Assembly: GCA_030674155.1 (NCBI GenBank)
Contig: CM060328.1
Location: 43,593,567-43,657,566, forward strand
Origin: Stramonita haemastoma
Lineage: Eukaryota > Mollusca > Gastropoda > Neogastropoda > Muricidae
DNA: 64,000 nt
Direction: 5' to 3'
This document shows, piece after piece, positions 9,895 to 21,304 of the stretch; position 1 is the stretch's first letter, and each line of letters opens with the position of its first letter. The notes beneath the pieces were generated by a model. It did no database searches and was not told where the DNA came from. It saw only the letters and a list, made by a program, of their open reading frames with translations. Made by a program: the position numbers and the translations under genes.

Positions 9895-10220
9895 GATGCA
9901 GGGAGCCTGTCAGTATAAATAGCATCCCCACCTTCTGGAAATTCTGTGCCAGAAATTCCCTCTTTTCTCTCTCTCTCTCTTTGTTTCCACCTTTTTCCTT
10001 TTTCTACTTGTCACCTCCATCTCATCTGTTTTCTGCCCTCTGGGTCCATTCTCCTACCTTTTTTCCAGAAAGACTTAAAAGATTCTCTCTCCCCTCTCCC
10101 GTGCCGAAGTCAGATGTACTGGGCCTGTCTTGACAGGGGCTTAACAGCAGTGCGACACATTTTCGCTCATATGACAGATAATAATAGTTACTGTCTGAGC
10201 TTTCGATGAAGAAGAAGACT
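9895..10220 (+). mobile_element. Repeat family D, copy 1 (GAAGAAG tail)
   Basis: The segment matches 61556-61850 over most of its length: CTGTCAGTATAAATAGCATC, CCACCTTCTGGAAATTCTGT, CCAGAAAGACTTAA, TTTTCGCTCATATGACAG and a GAAGAAGAAG end. The middle is pyrimidine-rich. It is probably a SINE-like element; no tRNA head was recognised. Confidence 0.65.
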
Positions 10221-10308
10221 CATGAAAATATGATCCAGAAAGCATTATTTCTAGAAACAGTATCAGTCTATAGAAAATAAAAAGAAACAATGAAACCAGC
10301 CCTAAGGT

Positions 10309-10604
10309 TAAAAAAAAAAGTTAAAGTCTGTCCCGAGCCTAAGGCTCATCAGGCCGGTGCTTATCCTGGTTTCTGTGGCGTTAAGCGACTGAGAGTCATA
10401 GACTCCCCCTGGATAAGACGCCAGTCTATCACAGGGTTAGCCCCCAACACAAGGTTGGTACCCCTTTTACACCTGGGTGGGGTGAGAAAATAGCCGTAAA
10501 GTGCCTTTTCCAAGGGCACAACGCCATAGCCGCAAGCTGGGATCAAACCGGCAACCTTTAGATTACGAGTCCAACACCCTAACCACTAGACTACAGCGGC
10601 AGCT
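10309..10604 (-). mobile_element. SINE family B copy with target-site duplication
   Basis: Complete minus-strand copy from tRNA-like head (right) to the AAAGTTAAAGT end (left). Flanks AGCCCTAAGGT at 10298 and AGCCCCTAAGGT at 10605 form the duplication, differing by one C. Confidence 0.92.
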
Positions 10605-10821
10605 AGCCCCTAAGGTATTCTGATCATTTTTCCTTATACCTTCAGTTTTACTCATGAATGCCTGTACGGCTGAAGGCAAGGTATACGACTTGCTTGTAAA
10701 AGTATCCTATAAAGTTACCATTTCTTGCCTCTGTGGCTCTTTTTAACATACACCTGTACATGCATACATGTACACATAGGTATGTTCCCTCACTTCTCAG
10801 TCACTTAGGCCTGTGACAAGC

Positions 10822-10910
10822 AGGTCTTGGTTAATACTCACTTTTGAAAATTCTAGATTATATATATATATATATCTAGAATTTTCAAAAGTGAGTATTA
10901 ACCAAGACCT
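10822..10910. repeat. Perfect 37-bp-arm palindrome with AT spacer
   Basis: The arms 10822-10858 and 10874-10910 are exact reverse complements, starting AGGTCTTGGTTAATACTCAC, with a 15-base TA spacer. It could extrude as a cruciform. Part of the arm recurs at 11913-11939. Confidence 0.95.
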
Positions 10911-10938
10911 TCTTGCAGCATATTGTAGCATATATATA

Positions 10939-11901
10939 ACAGGGTTCGCGATAACCGGTAATTGTCGGTATTTTACCGATTGTAAACGGGGAATACCGAA
11001 AATTTTCGAAGCAGCCGGTACCGCGTACCGATTCTGTTTGCCTGTGACCGATTAGATTTCCGTCTCAAAAAAAAAAGTCTGAAGTGACATTTTCTGACAG
11101 TCTGTCATGCGCCTGTACTGTGCTTACGCACCTACCCCTTCCTACCACCACCCCTTCCGACGAACATCTTTGGCGCCAGCATCATTATTAGCCTAGCACA
11201 CAGAACAGCAAGCTTTACTGTGAAAGAATAGAGCTTTGCGCTCTTCTCGGCATGACAGTAACTTCCATTCACAATGAGTGAATGGGGCCGAGATTTATTT
11301 AATCTTTATTCTTTTAATCTTTTATATCGAGGATAATGGAATAAGCACTCCTGTGCTTTTTTTACATCCAGTCCTCATGTGTATGCAGTTTTGTAAATGT
11401 CATCTGTTCCCACCAGCACACGATGGCCTGCTCTTACGAAAAGCGAAAGCGGAGGGTCTATGACTATGAATTTGCGCGTTGCTTTGAGAGAGAAGAGTCA
11501 AAAACAAAATCTGAATTGAACGAAAGGTCTAGATGAGCGCTAAGCATAGAAACAAGAAAGAAGAATATAAGTCTCACGAATGATGCCATGCAAAACAACA
11601 GACTGACACGGACAATGGCACAGGCACTAGAAAAAAAAACTATTTCCTGCGTGGCTTCGTGCCCAAGAAGCGAGTGGCAGCAGCACGGCAGTCAAAGTCT
11701 GAGAGATTTGTGTTCAATTTAGATTAAGTTTTGCTGCCGAACAATCCCCTCCTCCCCCACCCCCTCACTGATTAGTTTCGTTTTGTTCACAGTATGTACC
11801 GGATTTTATTTTCTGGGGACCGATTTTGGGGGAGTTGGTCAAGATATCTCTGAAATGGCAACTCGCAGTACCGGTTTTAAAAAATCCTAGCGCGAACCCT
11901 G
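10939..11901. mobile_element. hAT-like non-autonomous DNA element inserted in a palindrome
   Basis: The ends are inverted: CAGGGTTCGCG at 10940-10950 and CGCGAACCCTG at 11891-11901. CAGGG-type ends are typical of the hAT superfamily. The flanking octamers TATATATA and TATATATG match at 7 of 8. The interior repeats ACCGGTA-type words near both ends and carries a possible short coding relic (RRVYDYEFARCFERE) around 11450-11500. A SINE sits inside. No full transposase is present. Confidence 0.6.
11297..11445 (-). mobile_element. SINE family A, 5'-truncated copy nested in the hAT-like element
   Basis: Minus-strand core and CCTCGATATAAAAGATTAAAAG tail, without the tRNA-like head. Confidence 0.75.
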
Positions 11902-12261
11902 TATATATGCTACAATACTCACTTTTGAAAATTCTAGATTTATGCTACAAGCATTTTAGTTTTTATCAGAATATTTTATATCAGAGAAATGAGTATATCA
12001 TTTGTTTCAGAGAAAGTTAGATCTTGTAATTTTGTCATGCAAGGAAAGACTTATTACTAATATTAGTTATTACTTTTCAGTGATAGTAAAACTAAAGTCA
12101 TCTGATCAGTTCAGGTCTGACTGAAGTTAGGTTTGCAGTATACATTTTTGTGGGAATTCTTTTTGCATGCATGGATTATCATCCACCTGGCCCAGTCCCA
12201 CATGCAGCAGTTAGACTCAGAACTTGACACTAATATTTAAATGCAGTTTATACACTCAGTC

Positions 12262-12274
12262 ATTGTCTCACACA

Positions 12275-12314
<40 letters not shown>

Positions 12315-12344
12315 CACTCACTCACTCACTCACTCACTCACTCA

Positions 12345-12429
<85 letters not shown>
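12262..12429. repeat. (ACGC)n / (ACTC)n / (CA)n compound microsatellite
   Basis: ACGC tetramers grade into ACTC tetramers and then about 40 CA repeats. Confidence 0.95.
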
Positions 12430-12430
<1 letters not shown>

Positions 12431-12560
12431 ACACACAGATATAGAAGAAAAATAAAATAAATAAATAGATAAACACACACACACACAGTGAATCACACAT
12501 GCACTGTTTAAGCGTTTTAGGGTGGTGTCAAAGAATGATACAATTGTTAGAAGAAGCACA

Positions 12561-12562
<2 letters not shown>

Positions 12563-12640
<78 letters not shown>
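12563..12640. repeat. (TG)n microsatellite
   Basis: About 38 pure TG repeats in the orientation opposite to the CA array 135 bp upstream. Confidence 0.95.
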
Positions 12641-12641
<1 letters not shown>

Positions 12642-12794
12642 AGCAACAAACTTTTATTAAACAATACAATTTACAGTGTTAGCATGATGGAATGTTATCA
12701 ACACTACAGTGTCTATTATTGTTATTATTAAGGGTGGGGATTTTTACGATCTCCTAGGTCAACTTCAACTTAGTTCAAGTGTAGACCTGCTAGT

Positions 12795-13036
12795 GCCTTC
12801 AAGTCTTTCGGATGAGACTTTAAACCGAGGCCCCGTGTGCGAACGCACGCAGAACATCTTGCGTACACGTTAAATCCTGTTCCGCTTTTTGTAAGAGTAG
12901 GCCATCGTGTGCCGGTGGGAACAGATGACAATATTTACAAAACTGCATACACACGGGGACCAGATGAAAAAAAGCACATGATTGCTTATTCTGTTATCCT
13001 CGATATAAAAGAATAAATAAATAAATAAATAAAATA
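12795..13036 (+). mobile_element. SINE family A, core and tail, head missing
   Basis: Plus-strand core (TTTCGGATGAGACTTTAAAC, GTGCGAACGCACGCAGAACA) and canonical tail (TTATCCTCGATATAAAAGAA, then AAAT repeats). A tRNA-like head was not seen before 12795. Confidence 0.8.
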
Positions 13037-13308
13037 AATTCTCTTAGTCTTAGTGTAGATGATCAAATATAATATCATATGCACGTTAAAGATTGCATAA
13101 TTCATGTCAGCATTTGGTGGGTTATGGAAACAGGAACATACCCAGCATGCAGCCTGTGCAGTGAAATGAGCTGCTCTGAATTTGGTATACTATGTACATG
13201 TGTCTGCTGAGGCCAGCAGGCACACCTGCAATTTTACAAGCACAGAAGACAAGGCACTATGCTCCCCATGCAGTAAGCGAATGCATAGAAGAGAATAGAA
13301 GAGAGAAG

Positions 13309-13327
13309 TGTGTGTGTGTGTGTGTGT

Positions 13328-13370
<43 letters not shown>

Positions 13371-13402
13371 TGTGTGTATTTTGTGTGTGTGTGTGTGTGT
13401 GT
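13309..13402. repeat. Imperfect (TG)n microsatellite
   Basis: TG repeats with TTG interruptions, followed 135 bp later by a (CA)n array. Confidence 0.95.
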
Positions 13403-13536
13403 AATTTAACTAAGTAACATTCCTTAAAAAAAAAAGGTTCAGACAGTGCATAACATGAATGGACCAGTAGATGGACCCCCCTCCCCAAATGATCAAGTTC
13501 TCCACACTCTCTCACACATACATGCCCTGGGCGTTT

Positions 13537-13537
<1 letters not shown>

Positions 13538-13617
<80 letters not shown>
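13538..13617. repeat. (CA)n microsatellite
   Basis: About 40 CA repeats. The following 500 bp hold a GA-rich patch near 13770-13820 and no gene. Confidence 0.95.
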
Positions 13618-13618
<1 letters not shown>

Positions 13619-14158
13619 GTTTGTTTGCCACATGTAATTTCTTACCAACTCAAGTTTCTCAGTATTATCATTTTATTCTGTGTTAACCAGGCTCTTTGCA
13701 ATATTTTGGGGTTGAATTTTTGTTTTTAACATCTATGACCAGTAAACAATAATATGCACACTTGAGGGGGAGGGAGAAAGGGAGGCAGGGAGGGAGAGAG
13801 AGAGAGAGACAGAGACAGATTTTTAAAAATCTATGAGAAGGAAACAAGCTCTAGAAAATTTGTTTGTGACCTGGAAAAGGGTGACAGACGGGTGATTTTA
13901 ACAAAACAGAACTTTGGTCTCTTTTCAGTGTTTTATTTTCTTTTTCAGACATTATTTGTGCTGAAGTTGCCTTTGAGATCAGTCCCTCCTCCTCCTCCTC
14001 CTCTCTTCCTGTCTCGGCTCCTCTTTACCTGTGATATTTTTCTGAGCGTGTTTGACCCCATTATCGATCAGCAGAAAGTGGGTCAGGAGAAAAAAGGTTT
14101 GGCCGTATTGAAAAACAACTTTTTGTGATGAAATGTCTGAGCACTGCCCCCCTCCCTT

Positions 14159-14159
14159 C

Positions 14160-14207
<48 letters not shown>

Positions 14208-14272
14208 TGTGGTGCGTGCGTGCGTGGTGCGTGCGTGCGTGCGTGCGCGCGCGCTGCGTGCGTGTGTGTTGA
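14159..14272. repeat. (TG)n / (GCGT)n compound microsatellite
   Basis: About 23 TG repeats pass into GCGTG and GCGC units. The stretch 14273-15130 shows no recognised feature. Confidence 0.9.
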
Positions 14273-15129
14273 GGGCGGGGGAGGGGACGGGTAGTGTGTC
14301 AATGAGGATTGAAAACAAGCAACAAACAAGCAAAACGCCCCTCTGACATAGTAAAGAAAACTTTAGGCTTAGGCCTTAGAGGTTTTTTTTCTTTAAGTTC
14401 GGAAAGCAGGTCATGATTTTTAAAACAAAAGTGCACATACTCTCAAATATCCTTAAAGCACATCCCCTGACCCAGATTTATTGACCGACATTTTCCAGAC
14501 GACAATAAGAGGTTAGTGAGTTCACGGAGGGTGGTAATAGAAATGTAAAAACAAACAGAAACTAGAAAACAATCATGAGAAAAAAATGTAGCGAGTATTG
14601 AGGAGTTAACTGAGCAGAGTTTGGGCAACACTCTTGAAAATATGTGAAAGATCTATTAAAAAAAAAAAAATCATGGAGATGAAGCTTGGGGACAAACAGA
14701 AATCGTTTCCAATATCAAAACACCAAAAGAGAAAAACAGACCCACGTAGAAAGAGAAAGTTCAAGAGAGGTATGATGGGAAGGCAGGGATTGAAATTATT
14801 CATCTTGGCATTCATCCAGAAATTTGAAGTTGCTTTTGCGTAAGATTCTACATTTTCAGTAAGACTATTTCAGATGTTGACTGGATGAATTAACAAATAT
14901 TCAGTTTATATGTCTTAGAAAAATCACTTTCGGCAGTCTTGCCAAACTGAAGTCCCTGATCAAGTTCAGTGGTGTAAGCCTATCGCTTTCACGGACAGAT
15001 TTAGTTACAAGGACAGATGTAGCAACTTGTAACGTTCCAGGTCAATGGTAAAAATACATTAGGCTAGGTCTTTTTAGATCTACTTCTGATCATATCTACC
15101 TCCCCCCCATCTTTCTCTTTAATCGAATC

Positions 15130-16275
15130 TTTTAAGGGACTGTTTGGAGTGTTCACCATCACCTGTCCTGTAGTCCCGCAGACCGTGGGGGCATCGCTGA
15201 AGACTTTGCAACCAGCCTCTTCCACGCCCCACGGTCCTCCGCCCTCCTAGCAGATCGCTCCACCAAGGCCTGTCCACTCTGATGTTGTCTTCCCATCGTT
15301 TTCTCTGTCTGCCTCTTCGTCTCCCTCTCCTTACTGCTCCCTGTCAGACAGTTTGTTTGACGTGCCCGTACCACTTTAGCTTGCGTTTTCTTACTGAAGT
15401 TAGGAGCTCTTCATATGGTCTAATGGCAATCTTTATTCTTGTTTTCACTTCATTAGTGATGTGATCTCTGTATGAAATTCCAAGGAGATTGCGAAAGCAT
15501 ATCACCTCCATTGGCTGTTTACTTCTTTCAATGTCTGCTGTTATGGTACATGTTTCATATGTGTACAAGAATGTGGACATGATCAGGGAACGCATCAGTC
15601 TGATCTTGAAGCTGATGGCGATGTTCTTGTCATTCCAGAGGACTTTAAGTTTGGCCTTTGCAGCTGTGGTCTGGGCTATCCTGGAGAGAATTTCAGGTTT
15701 TGATCCTTCATCAGATAGTGAGATACTATAGCTCCCAGATATTTGAAGCTATGGACGGTCCGGATTTTCTTACCATCTATAATTACGTCATTGCTGATGC
15801 CATTGGCACTATTTGTCATCAGCTGGGTTTTCTCTGCACTGATCTGCATGCCATATGCTGATGAGGCTTCATCAAGGTGATTTACCAGGGTGACTAGCTC
15901 TTGTTCTTCTACAGCTAGGCCGTCGACATCATCGGCAAAACGTAAGTTTGTGATTGTCCTGCCTCAAATGCGGACTGTTCCCTCATAATTTTCAATTGCA
16001 TCAGCCATTATTCTTTCTAAGAAGATGTTGAAGAGGTGGGAGAGAGCAGACATCCTTGGCGTACTCCAATTGAGTTCGGAACCAATCTCCTATGTTGTTG
16101 TTATAGTAGACTGCGCTGGTTGCCTTGTTATACAGGCATTCTATGGTTCTGATCAGGTTGGCATTGATGTTATACAGCCTCATGGTTGCCCACGGAGGTG
16201 CATGCCAGACTCTTGTCGAACGCCTTCTTAAAGTCCACAAAGACGTGGTAAAGATCTTGTTGGTGTTGGTTGTAA
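15130..16275 (-). pseudogene. LINE reverse-transcriptase fragment (C-terminal half)
   Basis: On the minus strand, in several frames, the translation shows reverse transcriptase motif A (VFVDFKKAFD near 16250), YNINANLIRTIE.LY near 16150, the catalytic FADD box (NLRFADDVDGL near 15935), and the C-terminal run LLGISYRDHITNEVKTRI and RKRKLKWYGHV near 15370-15480. This is the ORF2 type often annotated as endonuclease-reverse transcriptase in mollusc genomes. Endonuclease and early RT regions are absent and several frameshifts are present, so it is a truncated dead copy. It differs from the RNase H-bearing LINE at 4.7-5.9 kb. Confidence 0.85.
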
Positions 16276-16534
16276 GTATTTCTCACAGAGTATTAGGAGC
16301 GTTGGGAAATGGGAAATACGAGTGGCATTACATTAAAAATAAACATGAAGGAACAAGCACTGTCGCCACTTACCTCATAAAAGGAAACTAACAACAGCAG
16401 CATTGCACAACCTTGATCCATCTTTAATTCAACAGTTTGCCAGGCTTTATGCAGTTTGAGTTCCCTTTATTCCCCTCACCCCTCTGGCACTCCTTTCATT
16501 TTCTCGTCTCAAAAGCAGTGGGATGAGAGAGAGA

Positions 16535-16570
16535 GAGAAGAAGGAGAGAGAGAGAGGGGGGGGGGGGGGG
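16535..16570. repeat. (GA)n and poly-G tract
   Basis: A short GA-rich run ends in about 13 consecutive G. Confidence 0.8.
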
Positions 16571-16849
16571 CAGGTCACATGTATCATGTTCTGCTCATAG
16601 TTCCACTTACTGAATCAGTGAATGTCTCTGCAAAAAAGAAATTAGAATCCATGACCATGACGTCGAATTGCTGCGATAAAGATTACGACAGACGTGAAAA
16701 AGTGACGTCTTTTTCTTTTTTTGTGTTTGTTTTATAATGGCCCCCACATGGTAAAAGAAACAAAAATATAAAAACCAATAGTTCACCATTTTCCAAGGTT
16801 CAGAGAAAATCGCCTGTGTTGGTGAAGGCTTCATTCAGATCATCGGCTC

Positions 16850-17640
16850 AAAAACATGACATTGTCAGCTTGGTCAGTGGTAATGATTGATTACAAAGAG
16901 AGGCATGGGATGGTCAGCTGTATCATTTCTATGTATATGATGATTATGAAGTTGTCAGTTAAAATACTGCATGACCGTCCGTTACTGTTCTAGGATGTAT
17001 ATATTAGATTGTCAGCTAAGACATAACAATGTCAGATGTAACAACTAGTGTCTGAGACAGGAGATTGTCAGCTGTAGGTAAATGTTGTCTAAATCGGGTT
17101 TTCAGTTAAGGCTGTAGGCCCTACCATTTCTGACATATAACACTGTCAGCTGACATATAGCCTACCTTAAGTTGCAACTATGCTGATTTCTTAAAATTCT
17201 AAGACGGCCACGAGATCGTCAGCTGTAACATTCGGCATACGGCTAAGCAACTCAGTTAAAGCGCCAGATGGTCATTGACTGTAAGTGCAACTTTTTAAGA
17301 CATAATGTTATCAGCTGTGACAGTTTCTTATATAAGACAAGAGACTGTCAGCTGTTATTGTTAAGACAGAAGGTTGTTATTTCTAACATTTCGAAGGTAA
17401 GAGATTACTACTTAAGACACGAGATTGTCAGCTGTAATGTTTCTATGACATGATCTTAACTTTAGATGTCTAAGATATGAGGTTGTTTGAGCATGAAATC
17501 GTCAGCTGAAATATGTATGGAAAAAAAAACGGAAAAAAGAAACACCATCCCCAGACCATGAATTTGTTAGTAATTACATGATTTTGGTAGTAGTTAAGAC
17601 GCGAGATCATCAGCTGTAACATTTTTCAGACAGCACATCA
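16850..17640 (+). repeat. Degenerate periodic array built on GATTGTCAGCTGTAACATT
   Basis: The core TCAGCTG or a close variant occurs about a dozen times in 790 bp, usually preceded by GAGATTG and followed by TAACATTT and TTAAGACA. Spacing is irregular, roughly 40-90 bp. It looks like an old minisatellite eroded by substitutions and indels. It is non-coding. Confidence 0.65.
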
Positions 17641-17680
17641 ATAACAGAAAAAAAAATCAGATAAAAGATCGCCTGATGCG

Positions 17681-17764
<84 letters not shown>

Positions 17765-17890
17765 GCGTACGTGCGTGCGTGCGTGCGTGCGTGCGTGTGG
17801 ACATTTTTCAGACAGCACATCAATAACAAAAAAAAATTCAGATGCAGATCGCCTGATGCGGCAGTGTGTGTGTGTGTGTGCGCGCGTGCG
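17621..17890 (+). repeat. Tandem duplication with (TG)n and GC-rich microsatellites
   Basis: The phrase from CATTTTTCAGACAGCACATC through GATCGCCTGATGCGGCAG to a TG array occurs at about 17621-17756 and again at about 17803-17880. The first copy carries some 36 TG repeats and a GCGCG/GTGC block, the second only a few. Confidence 0.85.
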
Positions 17891-17899
17891 TGCGTGCGT

Positions 17900-17989
<90 letters not shown>

Positions 17990-17990
17990 A
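17900..17990. repeat. (GA)n microsatellite
   Basis: About 90 bp of GA repeats with periodic GGAG interruptions. A second GA array lies at 18195-18262. Confidence 0.95.
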
Positions 17991-18029
17991 TCAAGGCTGT
18001 CGGCAGTAGTGTTAACTAGACTGGTGTAA

Positions 18030-18190
18030 CGTTTTTCACACAGAAAAGGCCGCAACGTTTTCTTCATTGAGGAATTACTACAACATTTCTGAATTCTTAC
18101 TGCAACATTTGTTTTAGATGGAGATAGCAGCAACATTTTTTTCAGAAACAACTGCATAATTTTTTAGAAGTAAATGCAATGCTTTTTTTA

Positions 18191-18261
<71 letters not shown>

Positions 18262-18570
18262 TCTGCAACATTTTCCCCTCTAGAGATGGCTGCAACATTT
18301 CCCCCATAGAGATGGTTGCTTTGTGCAACATCCCCCTCCCGCCATATGGCCGCAACATTTCTCAGAACTACGTTTTTTTTATATTATTTATTTAAAGACA
18401 GAACTGCAACATTTTCAGACAGAGAGAGCTGCAACATTATTTTTTCCCCCAGAGATAACGGCAATATTTCGCAGAAATAGCTGCAACATCCTCAGACTGA
18501 GATTGCCTCTGGCATAATCTTTTTCAGGCTCCTGTAATAATCTTTTAAAGTGAGAAAAGTGCAGCATTTT
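18030..18570 (+). repeat. Degenerate periodic array built on CTGCAACATTTTTCAGA
   Basis: GCAACATT or a near variant occurs about thirteen times in 540 bp, at a spacing of roughly 30-50 bp, often followed by TTCAGA and preceded by AGAGATGGCT-like words. It shares the phrase ACATTTTTCAGACAG with the upstream array and is interrupted by a (GA)n block. Confidence 0.65.
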
Positions 18571-18718
18571 TCAAGCTTTGTTGACAGACAGCCTTTTCTC
18601 TAAAATCGGTGAAAACTTTGTGGAGATAACATTACAATCGTTTTAAGGGGTGTAATGCTTAACTTTTACACTTGACCGTAGCCCAGTGCGCAATACCCAT
18701 ACACACCGACACATGTAC

Positions 18719-18792
18719 ACACACGCGCGCGCGCGCGCGCGCGCACAAACACAACACACACACACAACACAACACACACACACAACACACAA

Positions 18793-18824
<32 letters not shown>

Positions 18825-18837
18825 ACACACACACAGT
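18719..18837. repeat. (CA)n / (CG)n compound microsatellite
   Basis: Alternating CA and CGCG runs, including two pure GC alternations, which are potential Z-DNA formers. The stretch 18840-19560 has no supported gene. Confidence 0.9.
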
Positions 18838-19559
18838 GACTCACTCATGCACTGTTTTATGGTGGTGCACGTCACACACACACGCACGCACGCACACACG
18901 CACGCAGAGTATTCATGGCTTGACCACCACCACCCTTTTCTTGCATTGATTTTCACTGACGCAAGACCTACATTGAATTGCTGCTGTTGCTGTCGGGAGA
19001 GAGAGAATGAGGTGTAGGAGAGAAGAGAGGGTTTATGACGGCAGGGGAGGGAAGGATGGTGAGGGAGAGGTGGCAGATCCTAGTGTCAAGAAAGGACCAG
19101 AAATACCCGATTTAGACCTTGCTCCGGCCTTCTTTTCGACCAGGTCAAGAATGTGGGTCATGTCGAAAAGTGGGTCAAGTCGATGAGTGCGGAGGATGAG
19201 ACCGGTGCCCTTTGCACGTGCTGGTTCTCGCTTTTTGTTTCCATACAAATATGATGATTCTGTTAAAGATCTAGTGGTTATGATGGAAGTTTATTTTGTC
19301 CTATAGGACAGAACCTTTATCTTTGGAGTATATCATCAAGTTGCTTATCTTCCGAGATTTGCATAAAAAAACCCAACCCAGTCATTGATGACTCCACATA
19401 AATTATGTAAATAGTAGCCTAATTGTACATTTGGCCTTTGTTACTATTTTTATTTCCTTTGATGTTGATGCCTATTTATGCAATGAAGACTGATGTAATG
19501 ATTTTGAGAGTAAATTTTCAAGTTTTGAGTAGAAATAAATGTATCGATTTTTCACATTC

Positions 19560-20600
19560 GTCTGCACCCGTCAGATCGAACATTATGACCGAAGCAGAGT
19601 AATAGTGGTGGTGATGGTGACGACGATGGCAGCGGAGCGACATTACGTCATAAGGGGGGAAAATTAGTGACCCAGATTCTACGTAGGCGGTGCGATCTGC
19701 CAAAGGTTTGGACGACAGCCAATCAGAATGCTCGGTTTGCCCTTCACAAAACCCACATGATAATGAGGCCCAATGTAGGTTAGTAGTGCCATTCGCCGTT
19801 TGCCAGTGAGCTCGGCTCGCCCGTCGGGGCAAGCTTGAGCACACTGGAACTCGAAGACTGAGATCATGATCTTGAAGAGAAAAACCTTAGAAACCAGACA
19901 GCTAGCTGAACGAGGACCGAATTTTCTTTCAAGTTCCAAACTGGATGATTGAACTGTTGGCCGGCCTGTGACAACCGGCATTCGCTGAAAAGCAGTGGCA
20001 GATCGTTCCGCCAAGTTGTGCAAGCGAGCAGATAAGAAAACTGCTGACTTGGGGGTTAGCGTAACCCGTAGGCCTTGGCTATCAGTGATTGGACAGTAGC
20101 CTAGCCTAGGCCTAGATGAGTGTTGTGCTTACGAAGCTGTGTACCGGAGCAGCTGACATGATTGGTACTTCGTGTAGAGTATGCTTTACAGCACTTTCAA
20201 TTTCCGTTTTTCCGTTTAGGATGCCGGTCAACCACCTACAACTTGATACACACAGGTAGTTACCAGCCGTTTTTCGCTTGCTCTCAACCAACGGTGATAG
20301 TTTCTTTCGCTTTCGCACGAGCAACTTGCAGCACCAGCCATGGAAACGAACGTGATAGTATTAGACACAAGAATTTCGGCTGCTAGGAGAAATCGTCGCC
20401 AGAGCCCGAAGGAGAATGCCGGCCCCAGCAGACAAGACGATGCTGACCCCCCTGTGCATACAGCATTCCAGATCTCGGGCCGGCCGCCAGAAATCAGCGC
20501 TGCGCAGCAAAGACATTTCCATTCTGGCTTCTGGAGGGGGGTTGGAGATTTCCCCAACGGATTGTGCCTTCGTCAAAGCACTCAAATAATAAAAGGTAGG
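19560..20600 (+). promoter_or_regulatory. CpG-rich promoter-like block, candidate ADK promoter and 5' exon
   Basis: This block is visibly richer in CG dinucleotides than the AT-rich surroundings, has a CCAAT box at 19719 and an inverted one (ATTGG) at 20088, and ends with an ATG in a strong context (GCCATGG, 20339-20344) and a good donor (AAAAG|GTAGGC after 20595). It is the nearest promoter-like DNA upstream of ADK. If spliced to the ADK acceptor at 25123, the frame from 20340 does not join the ADK frame, so it would be an upstream ORF or UTR. Transcription here is inference. Confidence 0.3.
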
Positions 20601-21269
20601 CCTGTTTTCTCTCTCTCACTTTCTAATTATTGATGTCAGTAGATTAGGTATCTGTTTAGCTCCCCACATGCCCTTCTATTCATCGCTGCCGATGTTTTCT
20701 GTTATTTTTGTGGGTTTTGTTGTTGTTTTTTCTACAGCGAAACTGTTTTGGCAATGGCCTATTACTGCCAGGCTATAGGCCTACTGAGCGAAAAAGAGGT
20801 CAGTTCTCAGTTCTGCTGCATCCCAAAGCTCGTACTGCTTTTACTCCGCGCAACAGCATCTTCCTGTAGTAGGGCCTAGCCTAGAGGAGTTTTGTTATTT
20901 TTGTTACAGATTGAATTGCATTTTTAAAGTTATCCCATCTGCAATAGCATCTTAAAAAAACACATCAAGTAATTATGACAAATTTTTATTCGGTGGTTGT
21001 GGTGGGGCTATAAACAAGATTGGATCGTAGGCCTATTGATTTTGGCTAGTCTTTTAGTAAAACTCTCCGAGATAGGCCTAGGCTAATCACTTACAAAAAA
21101 AAAAAATTTAAAGTCGGAGGCCGACCATTTTCCTGTCGGCCCAAGCCCGTTTAGTTGCTGATCTCAGTCACCGTGTAGGAAGCGTACATGTGTTTTCTGT
21201 GAATTGCTTCTAACATCGCGAAAGTTTTACTGAAAAGTACAGTGATACACTGAAAATGTTAAAAAAAAA

Positions 21270-21304
21270 AAAATAAAGAGGGGGGGGGGGGGGGGGGGGG
21301 GGGG
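21270..21304. repeat. Poly-G tract
   Basis: A run of about 23 G follows a poly-A tract. Confidence 0.9.

Noticed and set aside
16850..18570. Possible CRISPR-like array because of regular spacing
   Set aside because: Repeats are degenerate, spacing is irregular and the DNA is animal nuclear; eroded minisatellite fits better.
20340..20633. 98-codon frame starting in a strong Kozak context
   Set aside because: No family resemblance, and splicing to the ADK acceptor does not join the ADK frame. Kept only as part of the promoter-like block.
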